NCBI GenBank assembly: GCA_963565915.1
Contig: OY751487.1
Span: forward strand, 806,001 to 870,000
Reading direction: 5' to 3'
DNA length: 64,000 bases
Source of the DNA: Entoloma clypeatum
Lineage: Eukaryota; Basidiomycota; Agaricomycetes; Agaricales; Entolomataceae
Part shown: positions 31,810 to 45,485 of the stretch, in pieces
Layout of the letters: every line of letters begins with the position of its first letter
How positions within the stretch are numbered: the stretch's first letter is position 1
Notes under the pieces: generated by a model
Databases searched by the model: none
Told to the model about the DNA's origin: nothing
The model's input: the letters and a program-made list of their open reading frames with translations, nothing else
Translations under genes and position numbers: made by a program

Positions 31810-34432
31810 ATGGCATCCCAGCAGTATGCATGTCAGTGTCTAATTATTATCATTCTTTCGAATCACAAAAACACGTGGTGGCTTCCCCCCACTCCTCCGA
31901 TCTAAAGACGATGATTGACACTTCCTTACAACTTCAGTCCGTGCACAAAAATCTCTGGGTCTCCTCAACGGCGCGCCAGACTACGATCCCGTCGCGGGCT
32001 TCGTGTCTCCGGACGTTCCCGCCCGCACGTTCAACTACAGTGCTGACGGACGACTGTTTGCTTATGCCTTGCCTACTGTGTGAGTCGTCCGCGATCCTTA
32101 TCCGATTATCTACCGATGTCAACCGTCTCCCAGGGTGCGGATTTACCAGGCAGAGGGTGCTCAGCTCCTCCAAGAGCTGTCTACTCCCAACATCATCGAG
32201 CTCCGATTCTCCCCTCGCGGGACCTATCTCTCGACTTGGGAGCGACCTGGTACAACATCCCAAAATGCCTTCTTTGATTGATTCTCACTTACCATTTTTA
32301 CAGTAAAACTAGAAGACGGGGCCCAACACAAAAATCTCCGCGTCTTCTCCACCTCTACTGGCGAAGAGCTCATCGCTTTCTCCCAAAAGTCCCTAGAAAG
32401 CTGGGACCTCCAGTACACCATCTCCGAGTCCCACGCCATCCGCCTCGTCTCCTCCGAGATTCAGGTCTACCGCCCCGCCGACTGGGAAAAGGGTATCGTC
32501 GACAAGCTCAAGGTCGAAGGCGCCACCAGCGTCTCCCTCAGCCCCGGCCTCAATCCCTCCGTGGCGGTCTTTGTGGGCGAGAAAAAAGTGGGTTTTCGGT
32601 CCTACCTCCGGACCCCAATTTGGGACTTCTACTACCTGTCTGGTCAGATCTGGTATATAGCGCAGCGGCCTATTATGTCCGCTTTTGATGCTTCCTGTCC
32701 CAGATTCTTGTCCGTTTTGCCGCCGGCATTTCCTGCCCGGCAGACCTCATCCGTCCTTTGACAACATGTCTGGATCTCTACCTTCTCTAATTCAACGCTG
32801 ACACGATATTCTTACAGGGCGCCCCCGCCAGCATCAAGATTTACGGTCTCCTCACGCTCAACGGGCCCCCCACCTGCCAAAAGGCCTTCTTCAAAGCCGA
32901 CCGCGCACAGATCAAGTGGAACATGCTCGGCACGCAGGTGCTGGTGCTCACGCAGACCGAGGTCGACAACACCAACAAGAGCTACTATGGCGAGACGGGG
33001 ATGTGCCTCCTCAGCGCCGCAGGCAACTTTGACTGCAGGATCCAGTTGGACAAGGAAGGCCCGATCCATGACTTTGCGTGGAGCCCGACTTCGAAAGAGT
33101 TTGGGGTCGTTTACGGGTGTCAGTTCTACCCCTTTCTTTCACTCATTCTCAACTTACATGGTCATGCAAACAGACATGCCAGCCAAAGCTATGCTCTTTG
33201 ACCAGCGCGTGCGCACCCTGCACGACTTTGGCGCCGCCCCGATCAACACTATCTCCTTCAACCCGCAAGGCCGGCTCGTGCTTCTCGCTGGGTACGGCAA
33301 CCTCGCGGGCAAAACCGACATCTACGACCGGCGCTCGCTGAGCAAGGTGTGCTCGCTCGACGCGCCGAACTCGACGCACGTTGAGTGGTCCCCGGACGGG
33401 CGGTTCTTCATGACGGCGATCCTGTCCCCGCGGCTGCGCGTCGACAACGGGGTGAAGGTGTGGCACTGCTCGGGCGCGCTGATCCACGTGCAGGCGTGCG
33501 AGGAGCTGTATCAGGTCGCGTGGCGCTCGATGTTGGTGGATGCGGTGCCGGCGTTCCCGGCTGTGGTTCCGTCGGCGCCGCCGCCGAATGGGAGTGTGGA
33601 GAGGAGTGTGGGTGGGGTGGAGAAGCCTGCGGCGCCGAAGGCGCTTGGGGCGTATAGGCCACCTGGGGCGAGGGGGAGCGCGACACCGGCGTTTTTTAAG
33701 AGGGAGGATGAGGGTGGGGCTCCGAGGACGATTGGTGGTAGTGGGGGCGGTGGTGGTAGTGGGACGGGGTCGGGGGCTGCGACGCCGCCGAGGTATACGA
33801 GGACCCCGCCTGGGGCTGCGCCGAATGGGTATCATCATCATAATGGGAATGGGGGGTATGGGCATCATGGGCAGTACCAGAATGGAGGGAGGAGGCATGT
33901 CCCGGGAGCGTCTTCTCCGTCGCAGCAGGGGCAGCAGGGGCACTATCAGCAACAAGGGCAGGATGTGGAGAGGAAGGGTCCGAGGAAGAAGAAGGGCAAG
34001 AAGGAGGGTGCGGAGGAGGGTGGTGGTGGTGGTGGTGGTGGTGGTGGTAGGAAGACAAATGGGGGGGATGCAGGTGCAGGTGGTGCTGAGAGTTTCACTC
34101 CCCCGCTGGCGCTGGAGGATGTTGGTGTTGGGGAGGCGGGGGTGATGTCGCCGGTTACGCCTGGGTTGGACAGCTCTTTGGATCCGACGGCGAAGAAGAT
34201 TCGGAATTTGACGAAGAAGGTGCGGGTGGTTTTTTTTGCATTTGTCTTTTTGTGGAGAGGGTGGGGACTGATGATGCTCTCTTTTTTTTTTTTTGTGTAG
34301 CTCAAGGCCATTGAGGAGCTCAAGGAAAAAATGACCAGGGGGGAGAGGCTCGAGGCGACGCAGTTGAGGAAGATTGAAGGGGAGGGGGAGATCAGGAAGG
34401 AGTTGGTTGCGTTGGAGGGGGGTTCGTCTTGA
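31810..34432 (+). CDS. eIF2A: Eukaryotic translation initiation factor 2A
   Basis: Seven exons (31810-31831, 31938-32079, 32134-32249, 32304-32587, 32818-33118, 33174-34219, 34301-34432) give 680 aa in frame. The product starts MASQQYAFRAQKSLGLLNG and carries the eIF2A beta-propeller: FNYSADGRLFAYALPTVVR, LRFSPRGTYLSTWERP, DWEKGIVDKLKVEGA, IYGLLTLNGPPTCQKAFFKA, NKSYYGETG, FDQRVRTLHDFG and VEWSPDGRFFMTAILSPRL. A low-complexity Gly/His/Gln linker (about residues 420-600) precedes the conserved C-terminal helix KIRNLTKKLKAIEELKE. eIF2A is a cytoplasmic non-canonical factor that can deliver initiator or Leu-tRNA to 40S subunits. All splice sites are GT-AG. The first exon is only 22 nt. Confidence 0.96.
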
Positions 34433-34920
34433 TTGACAGCCTCTCTTCTTTTTTTAAACCCTCGATGTTATTTTTTCGTCCGAGTTGGATTGTATTCACC
34501 ATGGATTGGAGGGTGGCAGTTTCGATCGGTGTCTTCTCCCCCCCTTGGTTTGTATGTTCCCTTAGACTGTGTCTAGGTTGTTTGTGATTGCTCTCGATTT
34601 TAGTTGCTCTTTTTCTTTTCTCTTTTACGTGTGGGTATATAAAAAAATTTCGGGGCATCTGGGGTATGTATGTGCGACGGGTGTTGGGATGAGGGTGTGT
34701 TCAAGTCTGGATAATAGATATCGTGGGGACATTGCCGTGGGGTCACATATTGAAACCTTTGCTCCCTCCTCACGCGTTCATCCCGACATGTCCTTCACAA
34801 CTGACAGCCTACATGCACCAGATCTGATCTCTGATACCATACTGGCAGCCGAATCCATTTTATCTCGGGAGTAAATCCCAGCCAGAAAAAAAAGAAACAA
34901 TTGAACATTTCCGCCTATGT
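34433..34920. other. 3' flank of eIF2A, no gene
   Basis: T-rich 3' untranslated sequence and spacer up to tRNA-derived copy 4. Confidence 0.6.
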
Positions 34921-35023
34921 GGCCTTGCTCTGGATCGAACAGAGTGCTTCCCGACTCGGATCTGGAGTGATGTAGTACGGCGACCTTGGTACCGTTAAGC
35001 AGCTACTAGTACACGACCAGGCT
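34921..35023 (-). repeat. tRNA-derived repeat, copy 4
   Basis: On the minus strand it opens AGCCTGGTCGTGTACTAG and ends GCACTCTGTTCGATCCAGAGCAAGGCC. B-box intact; D-arm degraded. Confidence 0.55.
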
Positions 35024-35658
35024 GCTTTCAAGTTGGATTTGGGTTGAACCAGTCACGGTGATTTGTTTTCATTTTGGGTGTGTGTGTTTTCGTGCATTCT
35101 CTTGGATCGCAAATTCTGGGCCGACGGTAAAAAGGTGAGTTACATACGAATACTTACTACCAAAACCCAACTAAAACCTGCTCAAATCTAACCATTGGCA
35201 ATATTAACAGGATGACTTTTGATTCCTGTCAGATAATTGACTTCATAACCATCCCCTTTGTTGGGCCCAGCTATGTACTTCGGCGATTTGGCCCCCCGGT
35301 CTATACTTGTCACTGGCGATTCCATCATTCCATGTTTGGTTGTCGGACGGGGACCTGGAAGCTCGGGAGGTCGACCTTACTGCAGTGTGACCAGATCCAG
35401 GTTCTAACTCGCTATCAATCCAATAACCGTGGCAGTGAGTCGTACTTCTGAATTCTGAGGACTTTTTTTTATTTTTGTTTGGCGAGTTCAAGTTATACAA
35501 CGGTCACATTACGTTCTGCTGAATCTCCATTCGTCAAGCTCAAGTATCAAACACTTCTTTTAGGTCTAACGACGCGATTAAACCTTAAACCTCCTGAAGC
35601 GAAAAAGGGTCCTATTGGCATGCGGCGGCAAAAGACAGAACAACTTAAACATTGTAGC
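35024..35658. other. Spacer between tRNA-derived copies 4 and 5
   Basis: Only short unrecognised frames on either strand. Confidence 0.5.
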
Positions 35659-35751
35659 GGCCTGGCTCTGAATCGAACAGAGTCCTCCCCATGTGCAGTC
35701 GATCATCGTCGCAAGATTTAGGTGGCGTGCTCCCGGCTACACTACCAGGCC
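35659..35751 (-). repeat. tRNA-derived repeat, copy 5 (best folded)
   Basis: On the minus strand a perfect 7-bp acceptor (GGCCTGG with CCAGGCC), a good D-stem (GTGT with GCAC) and a perfect T-stem (CTCTG with CAGAG around TTCGATT) can be drawn. The middle 45 nt (CCACCTAAATCTTGCGACG...) give no convincing anticodon stem, so it is probably not a working tRNA gene, unless a long intron is removed. Confidence 0.65.
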
Positions 35752-36182
35752 TTGATGGAATTGTATTCATCTCAACTCATTATGACAGCGCGAATTCCGA
35801 CTCAGAGTTGTACGAAGGTCGAACGATGTTTCCCGCTGTGCCTCTGAATTCCATGAACATATGAGATGTGTATACTATGCGACCATGCATCTAGACCATC
35901 ATTTTGAGCTTCGATACTATGCCACCACTAGCAGAGAGATCAGACCGCCTGACGTCTGCGTTTTTTCGTTTGAAGGCGTGGTCGTGGGGCGACTGGCAAG
36001 AAAATTACAGCAGCATTCATCTTTCCATTTTTGCAAGGCACACGAGGGTGGCGACATTGCGTGCACCCTCAAACCTTCGAAGCATGGATGCATGGACCAG
36101 AATTCCAGCCCAATTGAATTGTTATAAACCAGGTCGCGGCGGTGAAAGAAAAAAAAAGGATCAAGTGTGCCGCGATCAAATG

Positions 36183-36277
36183 AACCTGGCTCTGAATCGA
36201 ACAGAGTGCTTCCCAGCAGCTAAAAATCAGCCCAGTCTTAACAGCAGGACGTGTTTCCGGTTATACCACCAGAGGTC
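36183..36277 (-). repeat. tRNA-derived repeat, copy 6
   Basis: On the minus strand: CCTCTGGTGGTATAACCGGAAACACGTCCTG, then CTGTTAAGACTGG (an Asn-like CTGTTAA loop), then TGGGAAGCACTCTGTTCGATTC. D- and T-stems pair; the anticodon stem could be TCCTG/TGGGA with a 29-nt loop. The acceptor is imperfect. Confidence 0.6.
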
Positions 36278-36429
36278 GCACGGCATTGAATTGAATTATT
36301 ATTTATGCATCGTCGGTCAACGCGGGCGGTATAAAATGGACGATGCCACGATCCGGCGCCTTCTCTTCTCTGTTACCACTACCACCACCTCGCTCAACGC
36401 GCACAACATCTCTCGTTGGGCTTCAAGCC

Positions 36430-37949
36430 ATGGTGCTGCCGCTTTTCGAGTTCACACAGGATCTCAGTACGTCATTTATATTCAATTGAAAATCTCTCAC
36501 AAGCTGCGACTAGTCTGCACTCTCTTCCTCCTCGCCTGCCCCACCGTCGCCGCCGGAGCCCAGACCCCATCCAAACGCTGGTCTCTCCCATCAGACGTCG
36601 TCGACCTCATCGTCGGCCAATTCCGCGACGATACGACCTGTCTGAAACGATGCTCCCTCGTCTCGCACCAATTCTCCCGCTCCAGCCAACGCTTCCTCTT
36701 TTCCAAGATCAGAGTCCAAAGCTCCTCGGACTGCGCGCGGTTTATTCATCTCTTGGAAACCAGCCCGCATATACGAACCCACGTCCTCCGTCTAGAGGTG
36801 CTGATTACTTTTTTGAAAGAAAGCGAAAAGGCGGATTGGATGAGCGTCAATGGAGCGCTCCTGGCAGATGTATTGAGGAGGATGAAGGGCCAGGTCGCGG
36901 TTTTCTTCTTGAACTTTGCAGCGGTGGCGCTGCCGTTTGCGGCGTGGCCGGAGGAGCTGCGAAGCGCGGTGTTGGAAATGTTGAGGTCGGAGCGGCTCGC
37001 GGACGTGTACATCGGATACGTGGCTGGGTTCCCGCTCGAGTGGTTGGCGGAGTGTGGGCAGCTGAAGAGGGTCTACGTCGAGGGTGTATTGTCATTGCTT
37101 GGACCCGGCGGTACACCGGAACAGCAGAAACAGCTCACCGTCACGGACGGACAAGAACCGGTGGCACCGCAGAAACCAAAAGGAAAGCTGATAGACCTCC
37201 ATCTCTTCGTCCTCGGAGACGCCACGCGGCCTTTCTCGCTTGCCATTAATTCCCCGCGCTCCCTGCTCGACCTCTCCGAGTTGCGGGTCCTCTACCTCTC
37301 GGGCAGTGTCGATACCGCGTCCGCCCGCCGCCTCTCACGTGCCGCTGGCCCCGCCCTCGAGCACTTCGCCTACCTCTGGGCGCTCAACACGCATCGCATG
37401 GGTGGGCCGCACGCGCGCCGGCACCTGGACCCGTTCGTCACGCAGGTGCTCACTGGGGACCCAGACGGCGCCGGCGTAGGGCGGGCGCCGCTCGACCTGA
37501 ACTGCAACACGAATCTGAAGCGGCTAGAGCTGAGCACGGCGGGCGGGCTGAGGGTACAGGATCATGTGGCGTGGCTGATACCGGCGTTGCAGGGGGTTGA
37601 AAAGCCGCTGGAGTTGGAGGAGTTCATTCTCAGGTTGGACTTGTTTGCGTGTCTGTTCAGCACGAGGCCGTTGGTGGAGACTTTGACGGATTTTTATCTT
37701 TGGGAGAGCCTGGATGCGGTGCTGTCGAGGTCTGATATGTTCCCGAAGCTGAGGTATGTGTTGGTTGATTTGACGGGGGGGCCCATGGGGCAGTTCAGGG
37801 GTGGTGGTGAGGTGAACATCGTGGATGCGATCAAACGGAAAATGCCGATGTTGGATGCGACGAGGTTTTTGGATTTTCAGGTGAAGGAGTCGATGAGTTC
37901 TGGGTCGGGAGGTGGTTATATTTCTTTCTTCTCTTTAGGCCTGATCTAA
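36430..37949 (+). CDS. F-box domain protein
   Basis: Two exons (36430-36466 and 36514-37949) give 490 aa. Exon 1 encodes MVLPLFEFTQDL, and the intron runs GTACGTCA...GACTAG. The F-box lies at about residues 30-75: SLPSDVVDLIVGQFRDD, then CLKRCSLVSHQFSRSSQRFLF. The rest is the leucine-rich, poorly conserved body usual in large basidiomycete F-box families (LSELRVLYLSGSVDTASARR, LKRLELSTAGG). F-box proteins recruit substrates to SCF ubiquitin ligases through Skp1. The upstream reading frame stays open for another 170 codons across tRNA-derived copy 6, but that part looks non-coding, so the later ATG is preferred. Confidence 0.82.
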
Positions 37950-38575
37950 ATGCTTAGAGGTTCTTCTAGTGGTGGTATTATAGATTCTGCATTGGTGTTT
38001 ACGAGTCAGATTCTCTTCTTTTGGCGAAACCCCTTCGCAGTCTCTTTTTTTCCTTTTCTCGAGTTTCAGAGAAACATAGATACATAGAGCATTACATATT
38101 GTAGAATTTCAATTTGTACCTATACTATCATGTAGTACTGTAAATCTTCAAGGGCGGCACCGGCTCTGCGTATGCGTTTGTAGCGACGACATGATCGGAT
38201 TTTGATGGGTTTTCGACGGCCAACCCGGAACTTCCAATTGCAAGTTTTCTTATGCACCAATATCGTACCTGGGTTTTTGCGCTCCCCTCTGCCTTGCCAG
38301 AGAGTTCCAACGCCCACAAAGCTCCCAACCCTCCTCATCATGCTAATGGTTTGTTGAAGGTGCACGGCTGCAACTAAATGCTCTATTCCTGTGTCGAAAC
38401 TGACGCCCTGATCGATATCGCGGCAGTTCAAGTGATCCGCGACTCGTGAAAATTAGCTTATATTGCATAGCCTCAAACAGGCACGATATAAGGTTGGCAG
38501 TTGCGTTGAGGTTGCCCAAAGCGCCGAGGGATCTTTATTTTGTTTTTTCAGCTCAAGGGACGACGTTGAACTTGA
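37950..38575. other. Spacer between F-box and acetyltransferase genes
   Basis: 3' untranslated sequence and promoter-side sequence; no domain recognised on either strand. Confidence 0.55.
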
Positions 38576-39505
38576 ATGAACATAAACATCAGACCATATC
38601 GGCATCCCCAGGACCAGGAGGAACTCCGCCGGATCTTCCTGTTGGCTACCAATACCGGACGTGCGTTCTCCAACTTCCAACTCCCCCACTGCGTCGTTGA
38701 CTCGTCAGAACCTACCTCGCATAAATCGAACAGCAGGATCCCCGATCGTCGAAAGAGATGCCCAAATCTCTCGGTACACGACCGTTGCCCGCCTGACCTT
38801 CAGCGCGGCACTCACTGCCTTCGCCATCCCCCTCGCCAACCCCCTCTTACAACTCACCGACCTCCACCTCTTCATACTCCACTCCACAGCAGGCTTCTTC
38901 GCCACCGTTTTCGCCGGCCTGGTTTGGTATATCCGGGACCTCCACCGGCGGAGCGAGAGGCTCTTCGATACGTTCCGCGGCGACGCGTTGAAGGGCGATT
39001 TCCAGGATGTCATTGGAAGGTGGGGGTTGATCGTGCAGGATGGAGGCGCCAGGTGTGTTCCGGATGGGCCCAACGGGTTTTGGGTCGCGGAGAAGGAGGA
39101 GGGAGGGGAAGTGGTCGGTTGTATTGGGCTTAGTGGGTTCCATTCGTTCGTTTTTTTGTTTCGACCTGCCGAACTGAAAGGGTGTGGATCTTCCTTTCCC
39201 CCCCCCCCTCCCTTGTAGAGAAGCACCCGCACGACCACAAAGTTGGGGAAGTCGGTCGGTTGGTCGTATCGCCTGACCATCAGCGCAAGGGCGTCGGCGA
39301 CAAGTTGATGGTGGTCGTGGTGGCCCATGCGCGTGCGAATGGGATAAAGAGGTTGGAGCTCGTCACGAGCTATTTTAACAAGGCGGCGGTTGGCATGTAT
39401 ACCAGGAATGGCTGGGAGCGGTGTGGAGAGTTCAAGTATGGGGGGTTCGGATTGCCGGTTCTGGGGAAGGATTTGGATGAAGATACTCGCGTGCTACCGC
39501 ATTGA
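38576..39505 (+). CDS. GNAT-family N-acetyltransferase with central membrane segment
   Basis: Three exons (38576-38660, 38734-39132, 39219-39505) give 256 aa. The N-terminus NINIRPYRHPQDQEELRRIF and the joined GPGSPIVERDAQ match the family lead. Residues about 53-90 are hydrophobic (LTFSAALTAFAIPLANPLLQ, then FILHSTAGFFATVFAGLVW), probably one or two membrane spans as in NAT8-like enzymes. The acetyl-CoA site reads GRLVVSPDHQRKGVGDKL (R/QxxGxG/A form), followed by LELVTSYFNKAAVGMYTRNGW, a canonical GNAT C-terminal block. It would transfer acetyl from acetyl-CoA to an amine; the substrate is unknown. Confidence 0.85.
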
Positions 39506-40013
39506 TCGAAACCTCGATACCATTCTTCTGTGGGTGCTTAATCAGTCCATTTGATGCGTCCGCTCACGGTCCTTTGTGCTTGAAGCTTAACATACTGATC
39601 ATGCATATATGTACATTGTACATATACCAGAGAAACGACAGTCTCAACGGAACCCAATATTCGCATTCCCCACGATTCCCCCTACATACGGGCGATCCAA
39701 CAAAAACAGCAGAACCGAAACGTTTTGAATCCAACAGAAAACTTATGAGCAACACCAGCAATTGTGCAACGTAATTCCCGCCCGCCTAGTATCAGAAACA
39801 ACCGTCAAGTGAGTCTCCTTCGCTGCAGTCTCTCCTCGACCTTGAAGGGGTCAATGCTGAAATCCCGTCTTCGGTTCGATTGAGGAGGAGGAGCCACTGC
39901 ACGATCATGTGCGAAATTAACGACGAAGCTCTCTTGGATATGTTACAAGTAGGTATCCGCCCTGCCAGCTAGTACATAAGTAGTACGCGAACGCATCATT
40001 ATTATCCCCCCTC
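39506..40013. other. Spacer between convergent genes
   Basis: 3' flanks of the acetyltransferase (plus) and xylanase A (minus). No gene recognised. Confidence 0.6.
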
Positions 40014-41606
<1,593 letters not shown>

Positions 41607-42350
41607 TGTATGAAGGTTGTGGGTCCAGTTGAGTACGCTTCAGTTCTTTGGACCCCGATTATATTGAAGTCGAGCATCGGGTTATGTTCGTTGTAACCGG
41701 TTGACAGTTGGTTGACAGGAAGTGATCACCTAGTAAATGACTAAGTAGAAGCTGAGAGTTGGTAGAAGGTGAACTGTCACTGATGGGTTTTCAAACTCGA
41801 GAATAGCCTAGCACTTTGGCCATGAACTTGAAACGCGATGCGTAGTTGCGAACCTGATGACTGCGATAGTCGTCGCGCGACGGGCGCTCCGTTTTGGTTC
41901 ACCTCCTTTGTTACTACTGATTGTCGGTATCTTGTCGCGGCGAAGCCTTGGGGTAAGAATTGGACAGATGGCTCGGAAGCTACCATGAAGTCGAGTGGGT
42001 CCCCATGCCAGTTCGCATGATATATGCTGAACAAGTTCCAGGTAACAGAAGATGATGCCTGCTTTAAGTACAAGTTGGAGATGGATGTAAGTATCCTAAG
42101 GCTCACTCATAGACCCCACGAGCTCCTTGATGTATGTCTGTGACTCACTAGGTGGTACCCTTCGTCGACTTCGCATGATGATTCGTCCGTCAAGCCGAGG
42201 TCAAGCCCGTGTTTTCCGAAAGTGTGAAAGACTGAGCGGGTATCTAAAAGGGGATAGGTGATCGATCGGGCACGTTACCCAAAGAACAATTATTTTTTGT
42301 GGTACGATGTCAACTCCACACTTCCCTTCTCCCGAGGCTGCGATTCAAGG
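41607..42350. promoter_or_regulatory. Shared upstream region of xylanase A and the GH5 gene
   Basis: The 744 bp between divergent start codons must contain both promoters. No coding exon recognised. Co-regulation is possible but nothing in the sequence proves it. Confidence 0.4.
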
Positions 42351-45326
42351 ATGCCAAAAGTACCCTCCTCGTCGCCAGCAACGGGGAACTCGACCACATC
42401 CTCCTTCATCCATACCACATCCTCCAACTTCATAGACAACGCTGGTCGCACCCTCCTCCTCCGTGGTGTCAACCTCTCCGGCTCCTCGAAATCCCCCCTG
42501 GACCGGCCGTCGTATATCCTAGACGATTTCTGGGAGAGCGCAGAGGCAGGCGAAGAAACTTTCATCGGACAGCCACTGAACCTTGATGACGGCTCGGCGG
42601 ACGTGCATTTGGCACGACTTAGAGGGTGGGGCTTCAACATGCTGCGATTCCCTGTGACATGGGAGGCGCTAGAACACGCCGGGCCGTGAGTGCAACTCAG
42701 CCCACCGTCTCTGGCGACGTGTCTGACCTCGTGTTCAAGTGGCAAATACGACTATGAATTTATGGACTACACTATACGAGTTCTGCAAAAGTGCCGAGCA
42801 TACGGATTCAAAGTATACCTGGACCCACATCAGGATGTGGTGAGCTCTTTCGTTCCTCTAAAGCTTCCTCGTGGATCCGGATCCCCGGTCCGAATTTGGG
42901 GGATGTGGAAACCCCTCTCTTCGGTGCATCGCCTCGTGTTTCCACGACAAAGCTTTCCAATCTCCTCATGGCTCTCCGTTTTTGATTGCTGACATGCCTT
43001 CTTTTCCCAGTGGTCCCGCTTCTCCGGCGGCTCCGGCGCCCCTTTCTGGACCCTCGCCGCATGCGGCATCAACCCGCGCAACCTCACCGCCACCCAGTCC
43101 GCCATCATCCACTGCGAATACCCACTCGCCCACACCCCAGACCCCGCCACCCTCCCCGCCATGCTCTGGTCCACCAACGACGGCCGCCTCCTCTCCCAAA
43201 CCGTCTACACCCTCTTCTTCGCCGGCCGCGCCTTTGCGCCGCACTGCATCCTCGACGGCAAGAACATCCAGGACTTCCTCCAGGAGCACTACATCGAGGC
43301 CTTCGGCCAGCTCGCCGACCGCATCCGCGCGTTCGATGGCGGCTCGCTGTTCGAGGAGTGCGTGATCGGGTGGGACAGCCTCAACGAGCCGTTCGAGGGG
43401 CTCTGCGGCTGGGAGGACCTCTCAACCAACCCGACGGCGCAGGGGTCGACGCTCAAAAAGGGGACGTACCCCACCCCCGCGCAGAGCTTGAGGCTCGGGA
43501 TGGGGCAGGTGCAGACGGTGGAGAACTACACGTTTGGCCCATTTGGCCCCACACGCGACGGGAGCGTGACGATTGACCCCAAGGGGCGCATGATCTGGGC
43601 GGACCCCGAGACGGAGACGCCGGAGGGGGTCCACCCCAAGTGGGGGTGGAAGCGGGACGTGGCGCAGTGGCCACTGGGGACGTGTGTCTGGGCGCACCAT
43701 GGCGTGTGGGATGTCGAGACGGGGTTTGTCCTGCGCGAGGACTATTTCCGGTATTCGCCTCTGACGGGGGATCCGGTTGATTTCATCGAGGATTACTGGA
43801 AGCCGCACTTTTCTGCGTGGGCGAGGAGGATTCGCGTCAGCCACCCCGAAGCGATCCTGTTCGTGCAGCCGCCTGTGTTCGCACAGCCGCCGGAGGTGGG
43901 GGAGGACGTGCTGAAGGGGCGGTGTGTGTATGCGCCGCACTACTACGATGGGCTGACGCTGGTGACGCGGCACTGGAACTGGTTCAACGCCGATGCGCTG
44001 GGGCTGCTGCGGGGGAAATATAGCAACAAGATGCAAGCGGTCAAGATCGGCACGGGTGCGATCCGCAAGTCGCTGCAGGAGCAGTTGGCGATGCTCAAGG
44101 CGGATGCCGATATCCTGAAGAATGGGTACCCGGTCTTGATTGGCGAGATCGGGACGCCGTTTGATATGGATGGGAAGCGGTCGTACGGGTGGACGGACGA
44201 CGGGAAGCATACAGGCGACTATAGCCGGCAGGAGAAGGCGCTGGACGCGAGTCTGAACGGCGCGGATGGGGCGAATGCGTTGAATTGGACGGTGTGGACG
44301 TATTGCACGGAGCATACGCATGACTGGGGGGATGGATGGAATATGGAGGATCTCAGTCTGTGGAGCCTTGATGATTTGAGGGAAAGGCCTGGGGCTCAGG
44401 TCGGCGGAGATGGAGATGTGATGGAAGAAGACGGGGCACTGGGAGGCCTGTACAACCCGACTGTTGGAGAGAGCAGAGCAGGGCTGCTGAGGACCGCCAC
44501 TGCCTCCGCCAAGAAAGAAACGTCGGTCGTGACCGTTGCCATTGCGCCCTCCGTGAGCGCATCCTCAGACGACATGACTCTCCGCCCACCCAAACCGCAG
44601 CCCACACTGCGCGACTGGCTCGAGGACCCGTACGGCTTCTTGACGAATGGTGCGCGTGCAGTCCGTGCCTTCGCGCGTCCGTGGCCGCACAAAGTCGTCG
44701 GTATCCCGGTGGACATGAAGTTTGATATTGGGAAGCCGTCGTTCAAGCTCGTCGTGCGCGTGTCGGCGGAGGACGGATCCACACGTGGTGGGGGTGGTGA
44801 GGGTGAGGATGAGGATGAGAAGGAGCCGCTGGCGACGGAGATATATGTCCCGCTTGTGCATTATGCTGCTGATGTGCTGGTGAAGAAGAGCCGTGGGCTG
44901 GGTGATGATGGCCCGACGTCTATCAAGGGCAAGACGGAGATGGAGCCGAGGAGGAGCGGGAGTGTGGATGATAATGGGGTGGTGAGTGCGTTCACGAGCG
45001 GGCGGAGCTCGAGGTTTGCGTCGAGTGTTGATTTGCCGATTTGGGGCGGGATGACGAATGCGAGTTTGGACCCTGGGAGCACTACGGTGGAGGAGGGCCC
45101 GTTGCCGAGGGATCTGGTGGATCTGGATGTGAAGGTCAGTGCGGGGCGGTGGGAGGTGGAGGGGCAGATGCTCAAGTGGTGGTACGATGTGCCTGGGGAG
45201 GGGGAGGGGGTGAGGGAGTACACGATTGAGATAAGGAGGAGGAAGGGTGTGATTAGGTCATTGGTGAGGAAGAAGATGTGGTGGGAGAGCTGGTGCGAGA
45301 AGATATGTCAGTGTTTTGTGCTCTGA
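42351..45326 (+). CDS. GH5_12-type glycoside hydrolase (endoglycoceramidase / steryl-beta-glucosidase family)
   Basis: Three exons (42351-42685, 42740-42839, 43011-45326) give 916 aa. The N-terminal half is a GH5 TIM barrel: GRTLLLRGVNLSGSSKSP, FNMLRFPVTWEALEHAGP, YLDPHQDVWSRFSGGSG, the acid/base in DSLNEPFEG (E271) and the nucleophile in LIGEIGTPFD (E524), with NWTVWTYC before it closes. HQDVWSR and GAPFWT are hallmarks of fungal EGCrP-like GH5_12 proteins, which act inside cells on glucosylceramide or steryl glucosides. No signal peptide is visible, which agrees with that. The C-terminal 300 residues contain a beta-rich domain (RAFARPWPHKVVGIPV) with an acidic insert. Exact substrate not inferable. 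Confidence 0.9.
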
Positions 45327-45485
45327 CTGTGTCTTTGGATGCTTTAAGTTGTTACGGTCTTGAACACTCTCTTTCATGGACACTATTTAGTTATTCTGTA
45401 TCACGCATGCAATATGGTTCATGATTTTGCATTGGATTTGTACATGTATCCTGGACTCAGTTCTATCAATCTGAGTATTAGTGTA

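Noticed and set aside
33540..34145. Arg- or Gly-rich frames on either strand inside the eIF2A gene
   Set aside because: Shadows of the low-complexity linker; the conserved eIF2A frame explains the sequence.
35659..35751. Functional tRNA gene
   Set aside because: Acceptor, D and T stems pair, but no anticodon stem or credible intron can be drawn, unlike the clear tRNA-Pro at 49,527.
35904..36429. N-terminal extension of the F-box protein from an earlier ATG
   Set aside because: It runs through a tRNA-derived repeat and has no conserved content; a short exon at 36,430 with a good intron is simpler.
38120..38431. Minus-strand frame between F-box and acetyltransferase genes
   Set aside because: Composition looks non-coding and it overlaps probable untranslated sequence.
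43422..44321. Minus-strand frame of about 300 codons opposite the GH5 gene
   Set aside because: Antisense of GC-rich coding sequence with Arg/Pro-rich composition and no domain.
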